This document shows positions 1 through 11,186 of a DNA stretch of 64,000 nucleotides, piece by piece (positions within the stretch are counted from its first letter, which is position 1; every line of letters begins with the position of its first letter). The position numbers and the translations under genes are program-made. A model generated the notes under the pieces. It had not been told where the DNA came from and did not search any database. It saw only the letters and a list, made by a program, of their open reading frames with translations. Location of the stretch: NCBI RefSeq assembly GCF_963169125.1, contig NC_084794.1:89573018-89637017 (forward strand), written 5' to 3'. The DNA is from Humulus lupulus (taxonomy: Eukaryota; Streptophyta; Magnoliopsida; Rosales; Cannabaceae).

Positions 1-541
1 GATCGGACCTTGTGGCCTTCTCCTCGGACCATGGTGGTCCGAGCCTTCCTCATTGCCATCTCAGCTTGGAAAAATCCGAGGCAAGCCCTAGGCTCCTCCA
101 ACCATGTCCGATCAGACATTGCGTAGGCTCTTCTTGGCCAACATCTAAATCTCAATTCTTGGCTTGTATGGGACTCCTCCTTAGCTACTTACCCTGGACA
201 CGTTCGAGCCAACACTTAGGAAACCTTGGGATGCTTACCTCGGACACACCCGAGCCAAATACTTGAGAGGCTCCTCAAGCTAAGGTCCGATCGGACCTGC
301 CGCTTTTGCCCCTAGAGCCAAAATCCAAACCCCTCTTTTAAGCTCCTTAGACTTGGGTTCGAAACCAACACTTGGCTCAAATATTCTCCTCGGGTGTATT
401 TTGACTTGACTATAGCATCTCTCAAACAGTCCAAATTCTTAACTGATGCATTGGGCTACTCCTAAGCCAGATCATCCAACTAACTCATGCCACGTGTCAA
501 TTTCATTGCCACATCATCCTTTTCAAAATTTTGGGATAACA
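1..541 (-). mobile_element. Copia-like LTR, right end only
   Basis: This stretch ends in ttgggataaca, almost the same terminus as the solo LTR at 14284-14990, and both carry a CACGTG G-box (CCACGTGTC) about 45-60 bp inside it. Read on the minus strand it starts TGTTATCCC with the G-box in U3, so the LTR is probably in minus orientation. The next five bases (ATACC) begin the flanking repeat and fit a target duplication, but the left end is outside the window. It has several inverted repeats built on CTCGGAC/GTCCGAG and a perfect 14-bp palindrome at 284-297. Short ORFs here have no recognisable domain. Copia assignment rests on the ends only. Confidence 0.5.
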
Positions 542-1490
542 ATACCCAAGGGCCATAATGCAATAGAAGATTAGACATAAAATTATGTATCAATATTACT
601 TTTACTAATTAGAAGCACATAGAAAGAGCATGACTAATCTTATATCCTATTAGTGCAAGTAAATAAAGATAACAAAATAGAGATGAGGATGAAAGAACAT
701 AAATAACTCAAATACATTATATTAAGAACATAGTAAATCAAAGTAGCAAAATAACATCACTAGCATATGAAATCATCCCTAACCTTCCTAGGAAGATTAG
801 GCCATTATGCTCATGATTCTCAAAAAATTCTAAGAAGAAAATATGAGAAGAAAGTGAGTAGAAATTTTGCTATAGTTTCTTTACTCTAAAAATTACATAC
901 CAAATGTGCAAGAAGAGTCCCTATTTATAGAAGGAGAAAAGGACTAAAAAGAAATTAAATTACAAATGGGGTCTACAAAATAAATTTAAAATCTTAATAA
1001 TAAAATATGATTTTGAAAAATCAAATCTTATTATTAATATTAACCTAGCTATTTTAGTGAATGGTCATTTTGTCTTTTTTCTAAAACACCACAAAATATG
1101 AGCTTAAGAGCTCAAAATGGAAAGGTGCAAGACCCAAAACCCACAAAAATTGGGTTAAAAGGTGGCTGAAAGTGTTAACCAAGTGCAGCCAATAGAAACG
1201 CGCCACATGTCCAAGTGGTGGCAAGCTTGGGCTTGGGCTTGTTTGGGCTCATTTTGAGCCTAATTCCCTTCAAAAAGTCCACTTTTTTAACTCTTTTTTT
1301 AACTTTTGATTCTTTCTTTCTTCTTTCTTTTTCTTTATGCCAAAATACAACTTTAATTCCTACAAAATAACAATAAATTAAATTATAATCAAATATTTTT
1401 ATTTATAAAATAAATGGTATTAATTCCATGAAAATATTAATTAAACTTAATTTATTTTTACCATTAAGATCAATAAATATGCATTTTTCA
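542..1490. repeat. AT-rich dispersed repeat, copy 1
   Basis: The first 480 bases align by eye with 7985-8600 (shared segments such as ATAATGCAATA, AGAAAGAGCATGACTAAT and the stretch around TGATTTTGAAAAATCAAA), so this is a second copy of the same repeat. It has no coding capacity. It separates the Copia-like LTR on its left from integrase code that starts abruptly at about 1498, so it was probably inserted in element A. The right end GCATTTTTCA fits a TG...CA LTR-type terminus. The family is not recognised; a non-autonomous LTR element is possible. Confidence 0.5.
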
Positions 1491-1497
1491 CCACAAC

Positions 1498-2820
1498 TCA
1501 GTTTGCTACGGTACAAGGATCAGATTTGTGTCCCGACAGATGTGGGTATTCGACGAGAGATACTTGATGAATCTCATACCACGCCATACTCTTTCCATTC
1601 GGTCACCACAAAGATGTATCAGGATTTATGGACTCTTTATTGGTGGCCTGAGATGAAGAAGGATGTGGTGGAGTATGTGGCCCAGTGTTTAACCTGTTAG
1701 AAGGTGAAGGCTGAGCATCAGCGACCAGCGGGGTTGCTACAACCTTTGGGTATTCCTGAATGGAAGTGGGAGGACGTTACTATGGATTTTGTGGGAGGTT
1801 TACCCACGACAGTGGAGTTACATGACTCGGTGTTGGTGATAGTAGACAGATACACCAAGTCAGCTCACTTTTTACCAATGAGGACGACCTATACTGTAGA
1901 TCAGTACGCGGAGTTGTACGTGAGGGAGATTGTACGTCTCCATGGGGTTCCCAAGTCTATAGTATCATATTGAGAAGCCATATTTTCCTCCATGTGTTTG
2001 GGGTGGTTTGCAGAAGGCTATGGGGACTTAGTTGAAGTTCAGTATAACCTTTCATCCTAAAACAAATGGACAACCTGAGAGGACCATTCAGGTATTGGAA
2101 AGCATGCTTAGACCATGTGTGTTGTATTTTGAGGGGTCTTGGAGTAAATATCTCCTGTTGATTGAGTTTTCATACAACAACAGGTATCGATCAACAAATT
2201 GAGTAGCTCCATACGAGATGTTATATGGAAGAAGGTGTAGATAGCCCATTCATTGGGATGAGATGGGTGAGAGGAAGTATTTGGGACCGAAGTTGGTTCA
2301 GAAGACTAATGAAGCTATTGAGAAGATTTGAGCTCGAATGCTCGCCTCACAGAACAGACAAAAAAGCTACGCTGACCCTAAGCGTAGGACGTGGAGTTCC
2401 CAGTAGGGGACCATGTGTTTCTACGAGTCTCACCACTGCGAGGGGTGAGGAGGTTTGGGAAAAAGGGAAAGTTGAGCTCTAGATTCATAGGACATTTTGA
2501 GATCCTGCAAAGGATTGGCTAGTGGCCTACAGGTTGGCACTGCCACCATCATATCAGGGGCTCACGACGTATTCCACATTTCTATGCTTCAGAAGTACGT
2601 CTCAGACACGACTCATGTATTGAAGTATGAGGATTTGGAGTTGCAAAAAGATTTGACATATGAGGAATGACCAGCTCAGGTCCTAGATAAGAAAGATAAG
2701 GTTCTACGGAACAAGACGATTCCTCCAGTCAAAATGTTATGGAAGAATAGCAAGGTCGAATGAGCGACCTGGGAGCTGGAGTCAGCAATGCGGGATCAGT
2801 ATCCTGAGTTATTCAGGTAA
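1498..2820 (+). pseudogene. pol: Tekay-type integrase and chromodomain fragment (element A)
   Basis: This is the 3' part of a Ty3/gypsy polyprotein. It holds the HHCC zinc-binding region of integrase (about 1560-1700, ending CLTC), the catalytic core (WKWEDVTMDF at about 1755-1790), the GPY-like region, and a C-terminal chromodomain ending in a WELES...YPELFR signature and a TAA at 2818-2820. Stops at 1698-1700 (CAG to TAG) and about 1971 and later frameshifts break it. The residue at the second catalytic Asp of the DDE triad reads Tyr (VSY instead of VSD), which alone should abolish integration. Everything upstream of integrase was lost or displaced by the AT-rich repeat. Confidence 0.88.
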
Positions 2821-2843
2821 ATTTCGAGGACGAAATTCTTAGT

Positions 2844-2856
2844 AGGAGGGGATAGT
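2844..2856 (+). other. Polypurine tract of element A
   Basis: The purine-rich run AGGAGGGGATAGT lies directly before the 3' LTR, where plus-strand DNA synthesis is primed. The same place in elements B and D (minus strand) has closely related tracts. Confidence 0.8.
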
Positions 2857-3100
2857 TGTAACGACCCAAAATTGCTAATAGGGCTTAGTGCCTTGGTTAG
2901 CGTGCCAGAAGGGCATAATTTGATATATGTATGTTTAATTGGTTAAATGCGTGATTATGTGGCATGAATGATTAATATGATTATATGCATGGTTATGAGT
3001 ATTAGATATGCATGTGGGCCCTTTATAGCATATAAGGGCATATTTGTAATTTTTGCCCGTTGAGGGCATAAATGTGATATTATGTGATATATGGTTGAGA

Positions 3101-3116
3101 CCACATTATTATGTGG
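3101..3116 (+). promoter_or_regulatory. Conserved U3 palindrome
   Basis: CCACAT-TATT-ATGTGG, six-base arms around a four-base centre, about 245 bp inside the LTR. Exact copies occur at 6722, 15437, 22908, 30449, 44239, 51762 and 57745, with one-mismatch copies at 20402, 39173 and 53872, always in the U3 part of an LTR. The function is unknown; retention in diverged LTRs suggests a protein-binding site. Confidence 0.6.
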
Positions 3117-3485
3117 ATATATTTGCAGCGTATGGCTCCAGATGGTCCTAGTGAGTGGATTAGCGAAATAGTCAAAGCGGGGTTTAATACCCGACTCGGG
3201 GGGAGCCTAGGGGTATTTTGGAAATTTAGAGAATATTTGGTATTTATTGAGTAATGAATAAATCATTGATAATTAATTGGACACGATGGGATTAATTGGT
3301 AAATGGTAGGAACATTTGAGGAATTAGTAGGAATCGAAAAATGACTATTTTACCCCTAGAAGCAATTAGAGGGCTGGGAAAGCTTGAGGGCAGTTTGGTC
3401 TTTTTGGGTTAAGGATATACACAGAAAAAGTCCTAGGAAATGATGAGAAACATTAGGAATGCTCTAAAACCCTCCTTTTCCCTCA

Positions 3486-3513
3486 CACTCACATACTCTC
3501 TCTCTCTCTCCCT
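3486..3513 (+). promoter_or_regulatory. CT-rich patch near LTR transcription start
   Basis: A (CT)n pyrimidine patch lies about 640 bp into the LTR, shortly downstream of a TATA-like GGATATAC. The equivalent patch is found in the other LTRs (about 7105-7142, 15778-15798, 58079-58093, and as GA on the minus-strand LTRs). Plant core promoters commonly carry such Y patches near the start site, so U3/R probably meets here. Confidence 0.45.
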
Positions 3514-5123
3514 CATCTTGTATCTTGAAGTTGAAGGAAACATAGAAGGAAAGTTTAAGGTGATCAAGCTGGAAATTAGAGGGAATTCAAGCTGGGAATA
3601 ATCAGAGAAATTGTTGAGGAATTAGGCTGCCACTTGAGGTAAGAATTCAAGCTAGAATCTCTAAATTATGTTGAAACTATGTTAAAAGTTAGAGTTTTCA
3701 TGAGTTTTGGTTTGCTAGCTGATTTTAGGTGTTTGATAGTGTAAGAAAATTGTTATAGGTTCATTGTGATGGTTGGGACATAAGGATATACTTTCTGGGC
3801 TCAATTATGAGATTTGCTGAGGATTTGGGTGTGAATTTGAGGTTAGGTTTGTGGAAAACATTGAGAAAAAGGTTGTTTTTCTAAAGATAGGGGCTCGGGT
3901 CGCGGCCCTATTCCTCAGGCGTCGCGGCCCGCATGAGCTTTTAGAGGCTGGGAGCCTCTATTTGCTAGGCGTGCCGTGACTCAGTGAGGGCAAGTCGCAG
4001 CCCGTGTCCCCCATCAGGGGATGATTGAGCCTCTGTCCAAGGGGCGAGCCACGACCCTAATAAGATAATTAAGGGGAAAAGAGGTTTAAGGCTCAGGGAG
4101 GCTCGAGAATTTAAACCTAGGCTGTCGGGACAATTTTTACCACCTGGTTCGGTAAAAATTGAGGTCCCGGATGGTAGCTATTGTTTTCTAAGTATTTATT
4201 TGGATTAGAAATTGATGGTTACCCATTGACACTATAACTAGGATTATCGCTAAGGCTAAAGATTGAGGATCGTGCTTAGGAGCGTTCTATATTCTTCGCT
4301 CGAGATTCGAGGCAAGAAAACTGTACCCATGTGGTTGTGTTTGGGACTAAGGTTCCCTATATCTGGATATATGTGTTATGTAACCTCTTTATTAATATGA
4401 GAAATGTTAAAGTGTGATTTAAGGGAGACGAGGCTGACGATTAGCGCATTGGACGCGGCTTGGGCACTATGAGCCAGGTTCAACTAAATAAACAATGACT
4501 CGGCCTAAGCGAGTCGGGGTTAGCTTAGTAAACAGAGGGCTCGGCCTAAGGGCGATGACCCTGAACTTTTATATTGTTGGTTAATATATACTCTTGAAAT
4601 ACATGTTTATTATTATTAGCTTGATGCTTATAATATGCTGAGTTTCTGAATGGTTGTTTAAAGATTGATTGGATGCTACTACTGTTTATGTGTTTGTTGT
4701 TTATGATTTTCTTTCTGGGCCTTAGCTCACGGGTGCTACGTGGTGTAGGTAAAGGCAAAGGAAAGCTGGACCAACCATGAGATGGAGAGTTCTGGGGGTG
4801 GAGTGTACAGAGTCAGCTACTCGACCGCCATGGTCGAGGGAAAGTACAGGGACATAGGTCTAAAACTTGTATTTTTCCATTAGAGTGGCTTTTGTTTGTA
4901 TTAAACTTCTAAGGATTGTAAATTGTAACATAAACCTTCTTTTTAGGATCCCATGTACCAAACATCTGTTTTAATGAAAATTAACTGTTTACAATCAAAA
5001 TCTTTTAACCCTAACCTCATAGTTAACCAAAGGAACACATTATTGTTCAAATGACCTGATTAGCAAGTCTTGCACTATTTTAAAATACAAAGTGTAATGG
5101 TCTTGGTTATCCGAGGCATTACA

Positions 5124-6470
5124 AAACACGAGCTTTTCTATTAATGGATATTAGGACTCAGGTCTGAGAAGTCTTTTACTTACATAGCACACTAGTTTCT
5201 GTGCCTGATTTTCCTCTCAAACTAACACAGTGCTGACCGCATGTTCTGTCACAACCAGATATAGAAACAAACACCATATGCTGGTTTTGATAGTAAATGC
5301 ATGTTCAAATTCTTCAGTCCACTCGAACTTCTTGTTTCCTCTGAGCAAGTTGTAAAATGGGAGACACTTGTCACTGGATTTTGAAATGAAACGGTTTAGG
5401 GCCACCACCTTTCTAGTTAAGTTTGTACTTCCTTGCGTGACCTAGGTGAAGGAATTTCTAACAATGATCTGATTTTCTCTAGATTTTCCTCTATCCCCCT
5501 TGTGTTGACTATAAACCCTAGAAACTTTCCTGACGAAACTCTGAAAGTTCACTTCTGAGGATTTAACTTCATGTCCTACCTTCTTAGTACGCCAAAACAC
5601 TCTTCCAGGTCGGACACATGGTTACTGGCAGTCTTTGATTTAATGAGCATATCATCAACATACACCTCCATGTTTTTCCCGATCTGGTTGACGAAATTTT
5701 TTTTTACTAATTGTTGGTACGTTGCACTGACATTCTTCCGCCCAAATGGAATAAATTTGTAGTAGTATGCGTTATGTTCAATCATGAAGGTGGCATGCTC
5801 TTGGTCTATAGGGTTCATCGTGATCTAGTTATATCCGAATATGCATCCATGAAAGATACGAGCTCGTGACCGGTTGTGGCATCTACCAACTGATCAATTC
5901 TAGGTAATGGGAAACAGTCTTAAGGACAAGCCTTGTTAAGATCGGAAAAGTCAATGCAAGTTCTACACTTCCTGTTTGGCTTTGGGACCAGAATGAGGTT
6001 AGCAACCTAGATCGAGTATTTTACTTCCTTGATAAATCTGCATTTAAGTAGGCAAGCTACTTCTTCTTCTAATGCTTCTGACCGTACTCTACCCAAAAGC
6101 CTTCATTTTGGGACTTTGCAGGCACATTCTTGTCCAAGTTCAAAGTATGCATTATTATACTCGGACTGATTCCCACCATATCTTCATGCGACTAGGCAAA
6201 GACGTCCAGGTTCATGGAAATACTGTAGCATTCTCGGGCAGCGAGCTGGACTCCTTTTAATGTGCATATACTCGAAGTTGAGGGGAACTTCATTACCAGG
6301 AATCGGATCGAAGTAATGGCTTCAAAAACCATCAGTGTGGGTCGTCCCAAAATTTTGTTATACGCAGCTGGACAATCAATTATGACAAACTCAAGTATTT
6401 TAGTAACAATTCACATATCATCCCCTACCGTGACCACCAGTCCTATTGTCCCTATGGACGTTGTTCCTTC
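5124..6470 (-). pseudogene. pol: Tat-type gypsy protease/RT/RNase H fragment (element H, part 1)
   Basis: On the minus strand this reads, from right to left, as protease end (about 6260-6470), RT (about 5450-6050) with the catalytic YVDD box at 5651-5662, and the start of RNase H (5217-5408). The protein matches the RT of element G (34440-35240) closely, with the shared words MEVYVDDML and ASNHVSDLEE, so it belongs to the same Tat-type lineage. Many frameshifts and stops are present. It is bounded on the left by the LTR of element A, and on the right it is interrupted by the LTR at 6471-9430, after which it resumes. Confidence 0.82.
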
Positions 6471-9430
6471 ACCTAAAAATGCTAATAGGGATTAATTCCT
6501 TGATTAGCGTGCCAGGAGGGCATAATTGGATATGTGTGTGATTAATTGATTAAATGCGTGACTATGTGGCATGCATGGTTTATATAATGATATGAATATA
6601 TTTATATGCATGTTTACGAGTATTAAATATGCATGTGGACCCGTTCTTGTTTGTAAGGGCATATTTATAATTTTGGCATGTTAAGGGCATAAATGTGATT
6701 GTATGTGTTAAATGATTGAGACCACATTATTATGTGGATATATTTGCGGTATACGGCTCGAGGCAATCCTAGTGAGCGGATTAGCGGAATAGTCCTAGCG
6801 GGATTTAATACCCAGCTAGGGGTGAGACTAGGGGTATTTTGGGAAACTTAATGTATATTTGGAATGTATCGAGTAATGGATAAGTATTTGGTAATTAGTT
6901 GGACATGACAAGATTAATTGGGGATTTATAGGATGACTCGAGGAATTAGCGGGAAACGAGGCAAATGACCATTTTTCCCTTATGGGCAACAAGAGGAATA
7001 AGTTAACACCAAGGGTAATTAGGTCTTTTGGTTGAGGGATATAGCCAAACTCAACTCTAGGAACTAACCATAACTATCATAATTATCAAACACTTCCCTC
7101 AACTTTCTCTCTCTCATACACGATCTCTCTCTCCCTCTCTAGAGTGCAAGAAAACTTTGAAGCTTTGGAGGAGAAAACTCAAGGAATTGGGCTGGAAAAG
7201 TCTAGATAATTAAAGCTAGGGCTAGTCAAAGGATTTCTGAGGAGATTAGGCTATCAACTGAGGTAACAGTCTAGATGGTAACTACTGAAATACTGTTGTT
7301 TTGTGGGAGATTGCAAGCTTTTAAGCTCTAAAGGGAATTTAAGGAATTCTGGGTTTTGACAAGGATTTTTTGTTAGAATTTAAGGATATTATGGTGAATT
7401 AAGTGGGCTATTGTGATATGGTGGTTGAATTCTTATTCTGTGTGTGTTGGGTTGGATTTGTAAAGAGTTAGATTGGGTAGAAATGCAAAGAAACCCAGGG
7501 GTGTCTAGGTTCATGGGGGCATGCACGACCTAATTCATGGGCATTGCCCGCGTGCCCCAAAAGGCCTTGGGGCCTTGCTGACTTGAGGGCGCGTCGTGAC
7601 TGTTTAACGACCAAAACGTGCATCCACTAAGCGGTGGTTGTAGTATAGATCGGAAGGTCGATTCCACAAGGAGGCAAATAAATAAAGTTTAGAGATAAAT
7701 AATATGAGGAAAATAGAACAAGTGATATTTTTGTTGTTTTTGAGATTTAAAGATTAGAAATAAAGATAGACTAAAGTGTGATGTAACAATAGGTAACAAC
7801 TAGGAAGGATCAAGAGTCACCAATATGCATACTTATTTATTTGGTTCATTGATTCACAAAAATTACACAAATAGATAGTTCACATCCAAACTATTCATTT
7901 GGAAGATTTAACATTGAAGCACAAATATATTTCACAATTCTTTACCATGTAAGGATAAGAAAAATCTTATGAGAAATCTAAAAATGACATTATACCATTG
8001 GCAATAATGCAATAAAAGATTGGACATAAAACCTAACATAAATATTACTTTTACTATTTATAAAATACATAGAAAGAGCATGACTAATTCTATATAGATT
8101 TAGCAAAAGTAAATATATATGAATGAGATGGAGAAAATGATAAAGATATTATCTATATTATTTTCACTAATTTGATAATACATAGAAACTGCATGACAAA
8201 ATCTAGATACTATTAGTAAACATAAATAAAGATAACAAGATGAAGAAATAGAGATGAAAGAAAATAAATCACTCAAATATATAAACTTTAACCACATGGT
8301 GAATCAAAAATACCAAACAAAGTCATAGTGCATATAGGATCACCCTAACCTTCCTAAGAAGGTTAGCCTATTATTCTAGACATTCTCATGAAATTCTAGA
8401 GAGAAAATATGAGAAATGAGACTAAAATTTGGTAGAGTTGTGCTACCTTCAAATTACATGGTAAATGTGAAAGAATAGTCTCTATTTATAGAGGGAGAAA
8501 ATGACTAAAAAGAAATAAAACAACAAATGGGGTTTACAAAATAAATCTGAAATATTAATAATAAAATATGATTTTGAAAAATCAAAACTTATGATTTTGA
8601 GAAGAGGACTGAGATCATGCTCGGAACTATTCTTTATCCAATGCTCGGGACTCGAGGTAAGAAAACTGCAACCAAGTGGTTGTGAATGGGACTGAGAAGC
8701 CCTGTAATTGAACCTATGTATTTTTTGAAATATATATCTGTTATATGTAATGTGAAAGTACGACCTAAGGGAGCCATGGCTGATGATAAGCATATTGAAC
8801 GCAGCTCAGCCTAAGCGAGCTGAAATCAGCTAAATAACCAGAGGGCTCGACCTAAGGGCGCCGACACATAAATATTTGTACTACAGATTGAGTTATATGT
8901 TTGAAAGTATATGTTGATCATTTCCTAGCTTAATACTTGTATCCTACTGATTAATTGAACTGAATGGATTGAAGATTGTTATATACTCTTGTTGTTGTCT
9001 ACGCTTGTTGATTATGGTTTTCTTGCTGAGCCTTGGCTCATGGGTGCTACGTGGTGCAGGTAAAGGCAAGAGAAGGTTGGACCAACCATGAGTTGGGGAG
9101 CTTTGGGGGTGGAGTGTACATCACCAGCTAATCGATCGCCACGGTCGAGGGAATTATAGGAACTAGAGCTCAAAATTGTATTTTTCCATTTAGACTGGCT
9201 TTTGTTGTACTAACTTTTAAGGGTTGTTTCTGCCATGTAAACCTTATTTTTGGGATCCCATGTATCGAACTCTTATTTTAATGAAAATCAATCATTTTCT
9301 AATCAAAATATTTTAACCCTAACTTGTCAGATGATTTTAGAAACACATTTATGTTCAAACGATCTGATTAGCAGGTCTTGCACTGTTTTAAACACAAAGT
9401 GTATTAGTCTTGGCTATCCAGGGCGTTACA
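6471..9430 (+). mobile_element. Damaged Tekay solo LTR with inner insertion
   Basis: LTR of the same subfamily as the 3' LTR of element A: GCTAATAGGG and GTGCCAGGAGGG start blocks, U3 palindrome 6722-6737, CT-rich patch about 7105-7142, the CTACGTGGTGCAGGTAAAGG block at about 9047-9066 and the end GGGCGTTACA at 9430. The first TGTAACGAC bases are not recognisable, and the segment matching about 4040-4250 of LTR A is replaced by a different repeat (7601-8600). Element H lies on both sides, so this is a solo LTR inserted in H. I see no clear target duplication, which fits a deletion at the junction. Confidence 0.78.
7601..8600. repeat. AT-rich dispersed repeat, copy 2
   Basis: It begins TGTTTAACGACC immediately after LTR sequence and contains a motif about GCGGTGGTTGTAGTATAGAT followed by a GGTCGATTCCACAAGG block of a kind seen in plant LTR elements (recollection, not checked). 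From about 7985 on it aligns with 542-1025. It stops where LTR sequence resumes at about 8605, earlier than copy 1, so its right end is missing. No ORF with a known domain; the 103-codon minus-strand ORF at 8482-8793 crosses the junction and is chance. Confidence 0.55.
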
Positions 9431-9590
9431 TGGAGAATCCCATCTTTTCTAGGGTGTACCTGAAAAGCACATTTACTGATCTCCTGTTATTAACCAATAT
9501 CCTTCATACCCTTCGATTAGTGAGATGAACGTTTACCACTAGTAGGTCATTATGTCTAGGATTGAGTTTCTGCAGCTAAGGGATTAGATT
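9431..9590 (-). pseudogene. pol: Tat-type gypsy fragment (element H, part 2)
   Basis: On the minus strand this matches the protease region of element G around 33700-33770 (for example a CTTTTCTAGAGTG-like run and the following AACTGAATAGC region). It therefore continues the fragment left of 6471 across the solo LTR. About 45 bp that G has between the two halves are missing here. The right limit is approximate: similarity fades where LTR sequence of element C starts. Confidence 0.6.
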
Positions 9591-10402
9591 AATAGTTGAT
9601 GTAAGCTATAAACTTTGTTTTGTTTGAATTCTGTTTTGGTTTTCGGTTGTTCTTGAGCTTGAGGTTCAAGGTATTGGATTGAGTTTTTTGGTGGTGTTTT
9701 CAATGTGTTTAAACTTGGGTTTTGTTAAGGTTGGTGTATTGATGAAATTATGAAGTTAAATTGTGAGTTTGGTTTATGTTTAGTTGAGGTTTTCTTGACT
9801 TGAACTCAGGGGAAAACGCAAGAGAAAACCAGAGAATTCTAGGTTGTAGGGTTGGCGCCCTAGGGCCACTTTTGGGCTCCCCAGCGCTAGGCAGGGGAAT
9901 CCAAATGGTGGCTCTCTGACTTGGATGGTGCCCCAGCACTATCCTTGGCGCCCCAATGCTAGTCCAGTTTCAGCAAAGCCCATTTTTAGGGCTTAGGAGA
10001 ACTTAGGGGCCCGGGGGATGGTTCCACTACCCCATTGGGTGGATTTGAAGTCCCGAGAGCATGGGAGTGGTCCCAGAGTTTTTGTTAAGGATTGAATCTT
10101 ATGAGATTATTATTTGTGGTTGTGACTAGGTTACCGCTAGGGCTCAGGACATGATCGTGCTCAAGGGTCGTTTATATAAAACTTTTGCTCGGACCAAAGG
10201 TAAGAAACTACACCCAATATGTGATGTGCATGATTAGGGCTTGGCCCAAATGTTGAATGCAAATTTGATTAGGGCTTGGACCCTTGTAAATGTGCATGAT
10301 TATGATTATGCCTATGATTATTGATTAAGCATGTTGAATGCTCTGTATATGGATACTTGTTATATGATAAATTCATGTTAGCATTATACACTTGAGAAAG
10401 GC

Positions 10403-10583
10403 TTGGCTTATGAGTCAAGGATGGCAATAGCGACGAGCCTTGGTCGAAAAGCATTGACTTATCATTCAAGGATGGCAATAGCGTTGAGTGCTGGTCGAAA
10501 AGCATTGACTTATCAGTCAAGGATGGCAATACCGTTGAGCGCTTGTCGAAAAGCATTGACTTATGAGTCAAGGGCGGCAATAG
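10403..10583 (+). repeat. 51-bp tandem array with palindromic W-box pairs (C)
   Basis: Four units start at 10403, 10454, 10505 and 10556, an exact 51-bp period. Each begins with a version of TTGACTTATNAGTCAA, an inverted repeat whose arms contain the WRKY core TTGAC, followed by AGGATGGCAATAG and GCTGGTCGAAAAGCA. The solo LTR at 10585 has been inserted at the end of the fourth unit, whose remaining half follows at 12522. Confidence 0.85.
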
Positions 10584-11074
10584 ATGTAATGGCCCAACTA
10601 CTCTAGACTTTGGACCATTACTAACTTCTATACTAATCTTACGAAAACATACATTTGAAATAACATATCTTTATTTCAGAATTGTAAGGTAAAGGTTTAA
10701 AACTATATAAAATTCATAAGTAGGACATTGGGATCCCATTGTTTGAAACAAAACATAACTTTGACATAATGAAAACTTATTACAACCATTTGCAAAAAAA
10801 AATACATAGAAAACCATAATTAAAGGGACTTCATCCTCGAATCAAACGCTCGGTCCATTGATTCCATTCCGCCTCAATACACATCCCCAAGCTTCCAAGA
10901 ACCTTTCCCGCCACCAAAGCTATTTTCCTGCACATATAAAAATAAAGGAGTGAGCCTAATGCCCAGCAAGGAAAACCTAACACGTAAATCATATACATAA
11001 AATTAATATCAACATATACTAAAACATATCATAAACATATATCACACATACTATAATGGCCATTATTACTTGGG

Positions 11075-11186
11075 GCTTGTAAACTAAACAAGTCATATGA
11101 CCATTAGATTTGCGAGGCTTGCTAGCTAAGCAAGTCATATGCCCATAAATTTATTGGGGCTTGTTAGTTATACAAGTCATATGCCC
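11075..11186. repeat. 42-bp hairpin repeat, three units
   Basis: Units start at 11075, 11117 and 11159, exactly 42 bp apart, each with GCTTG(T/C)..(A/G)CAAGTCATATG(A/C)CC. Arms pair as CTTGT/ACAAG in units 1 and 3 and CTTGC/GCAAG in unit 2, so both sides changed together. Confidence 0.75.

Larger units (their letters stand above)
2857..5123 (+). mobile_element. 3' LTR of element A (2267 bp)
   Basis: The LTR runs from TGTAACGACCC to GCATTACA. Inside it are the U3 palindrome at 3101-3116, a CT-rich stretch after the probable start of transcription (3486-3513), a CpG-rich block with repeated GTCGCGGC-like motifs (about 3895-4060), a GGCAAGAAAACTG block, the conserved CTACGTGGTG(C/T)AGGTAAAGG block at about 4735-4755, and a GGATCCCATGTA block near 4948. 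It follows the polypurine tract and chromodomain, so it is a 3' LTR. It most resembles the damaged LTR at 6471-9430. Confidence 0.88.

Noticed and set aside
8482..8793. 103-codon minus-strand ORF
   Set aside because: Crosses the junction between AT-rich repeat and LTR; a chance frame.
10269..10580. 103-codon minus-strand ORF with repeated peptide DKSMLFDQ, possible repeat protein
   Set aside because: 51 bp is a multiple of three, so the W-box DNA array stays open and yields a repeated peptide. It is LTR DNA repeated for other reasons and not coding in related LTRs.
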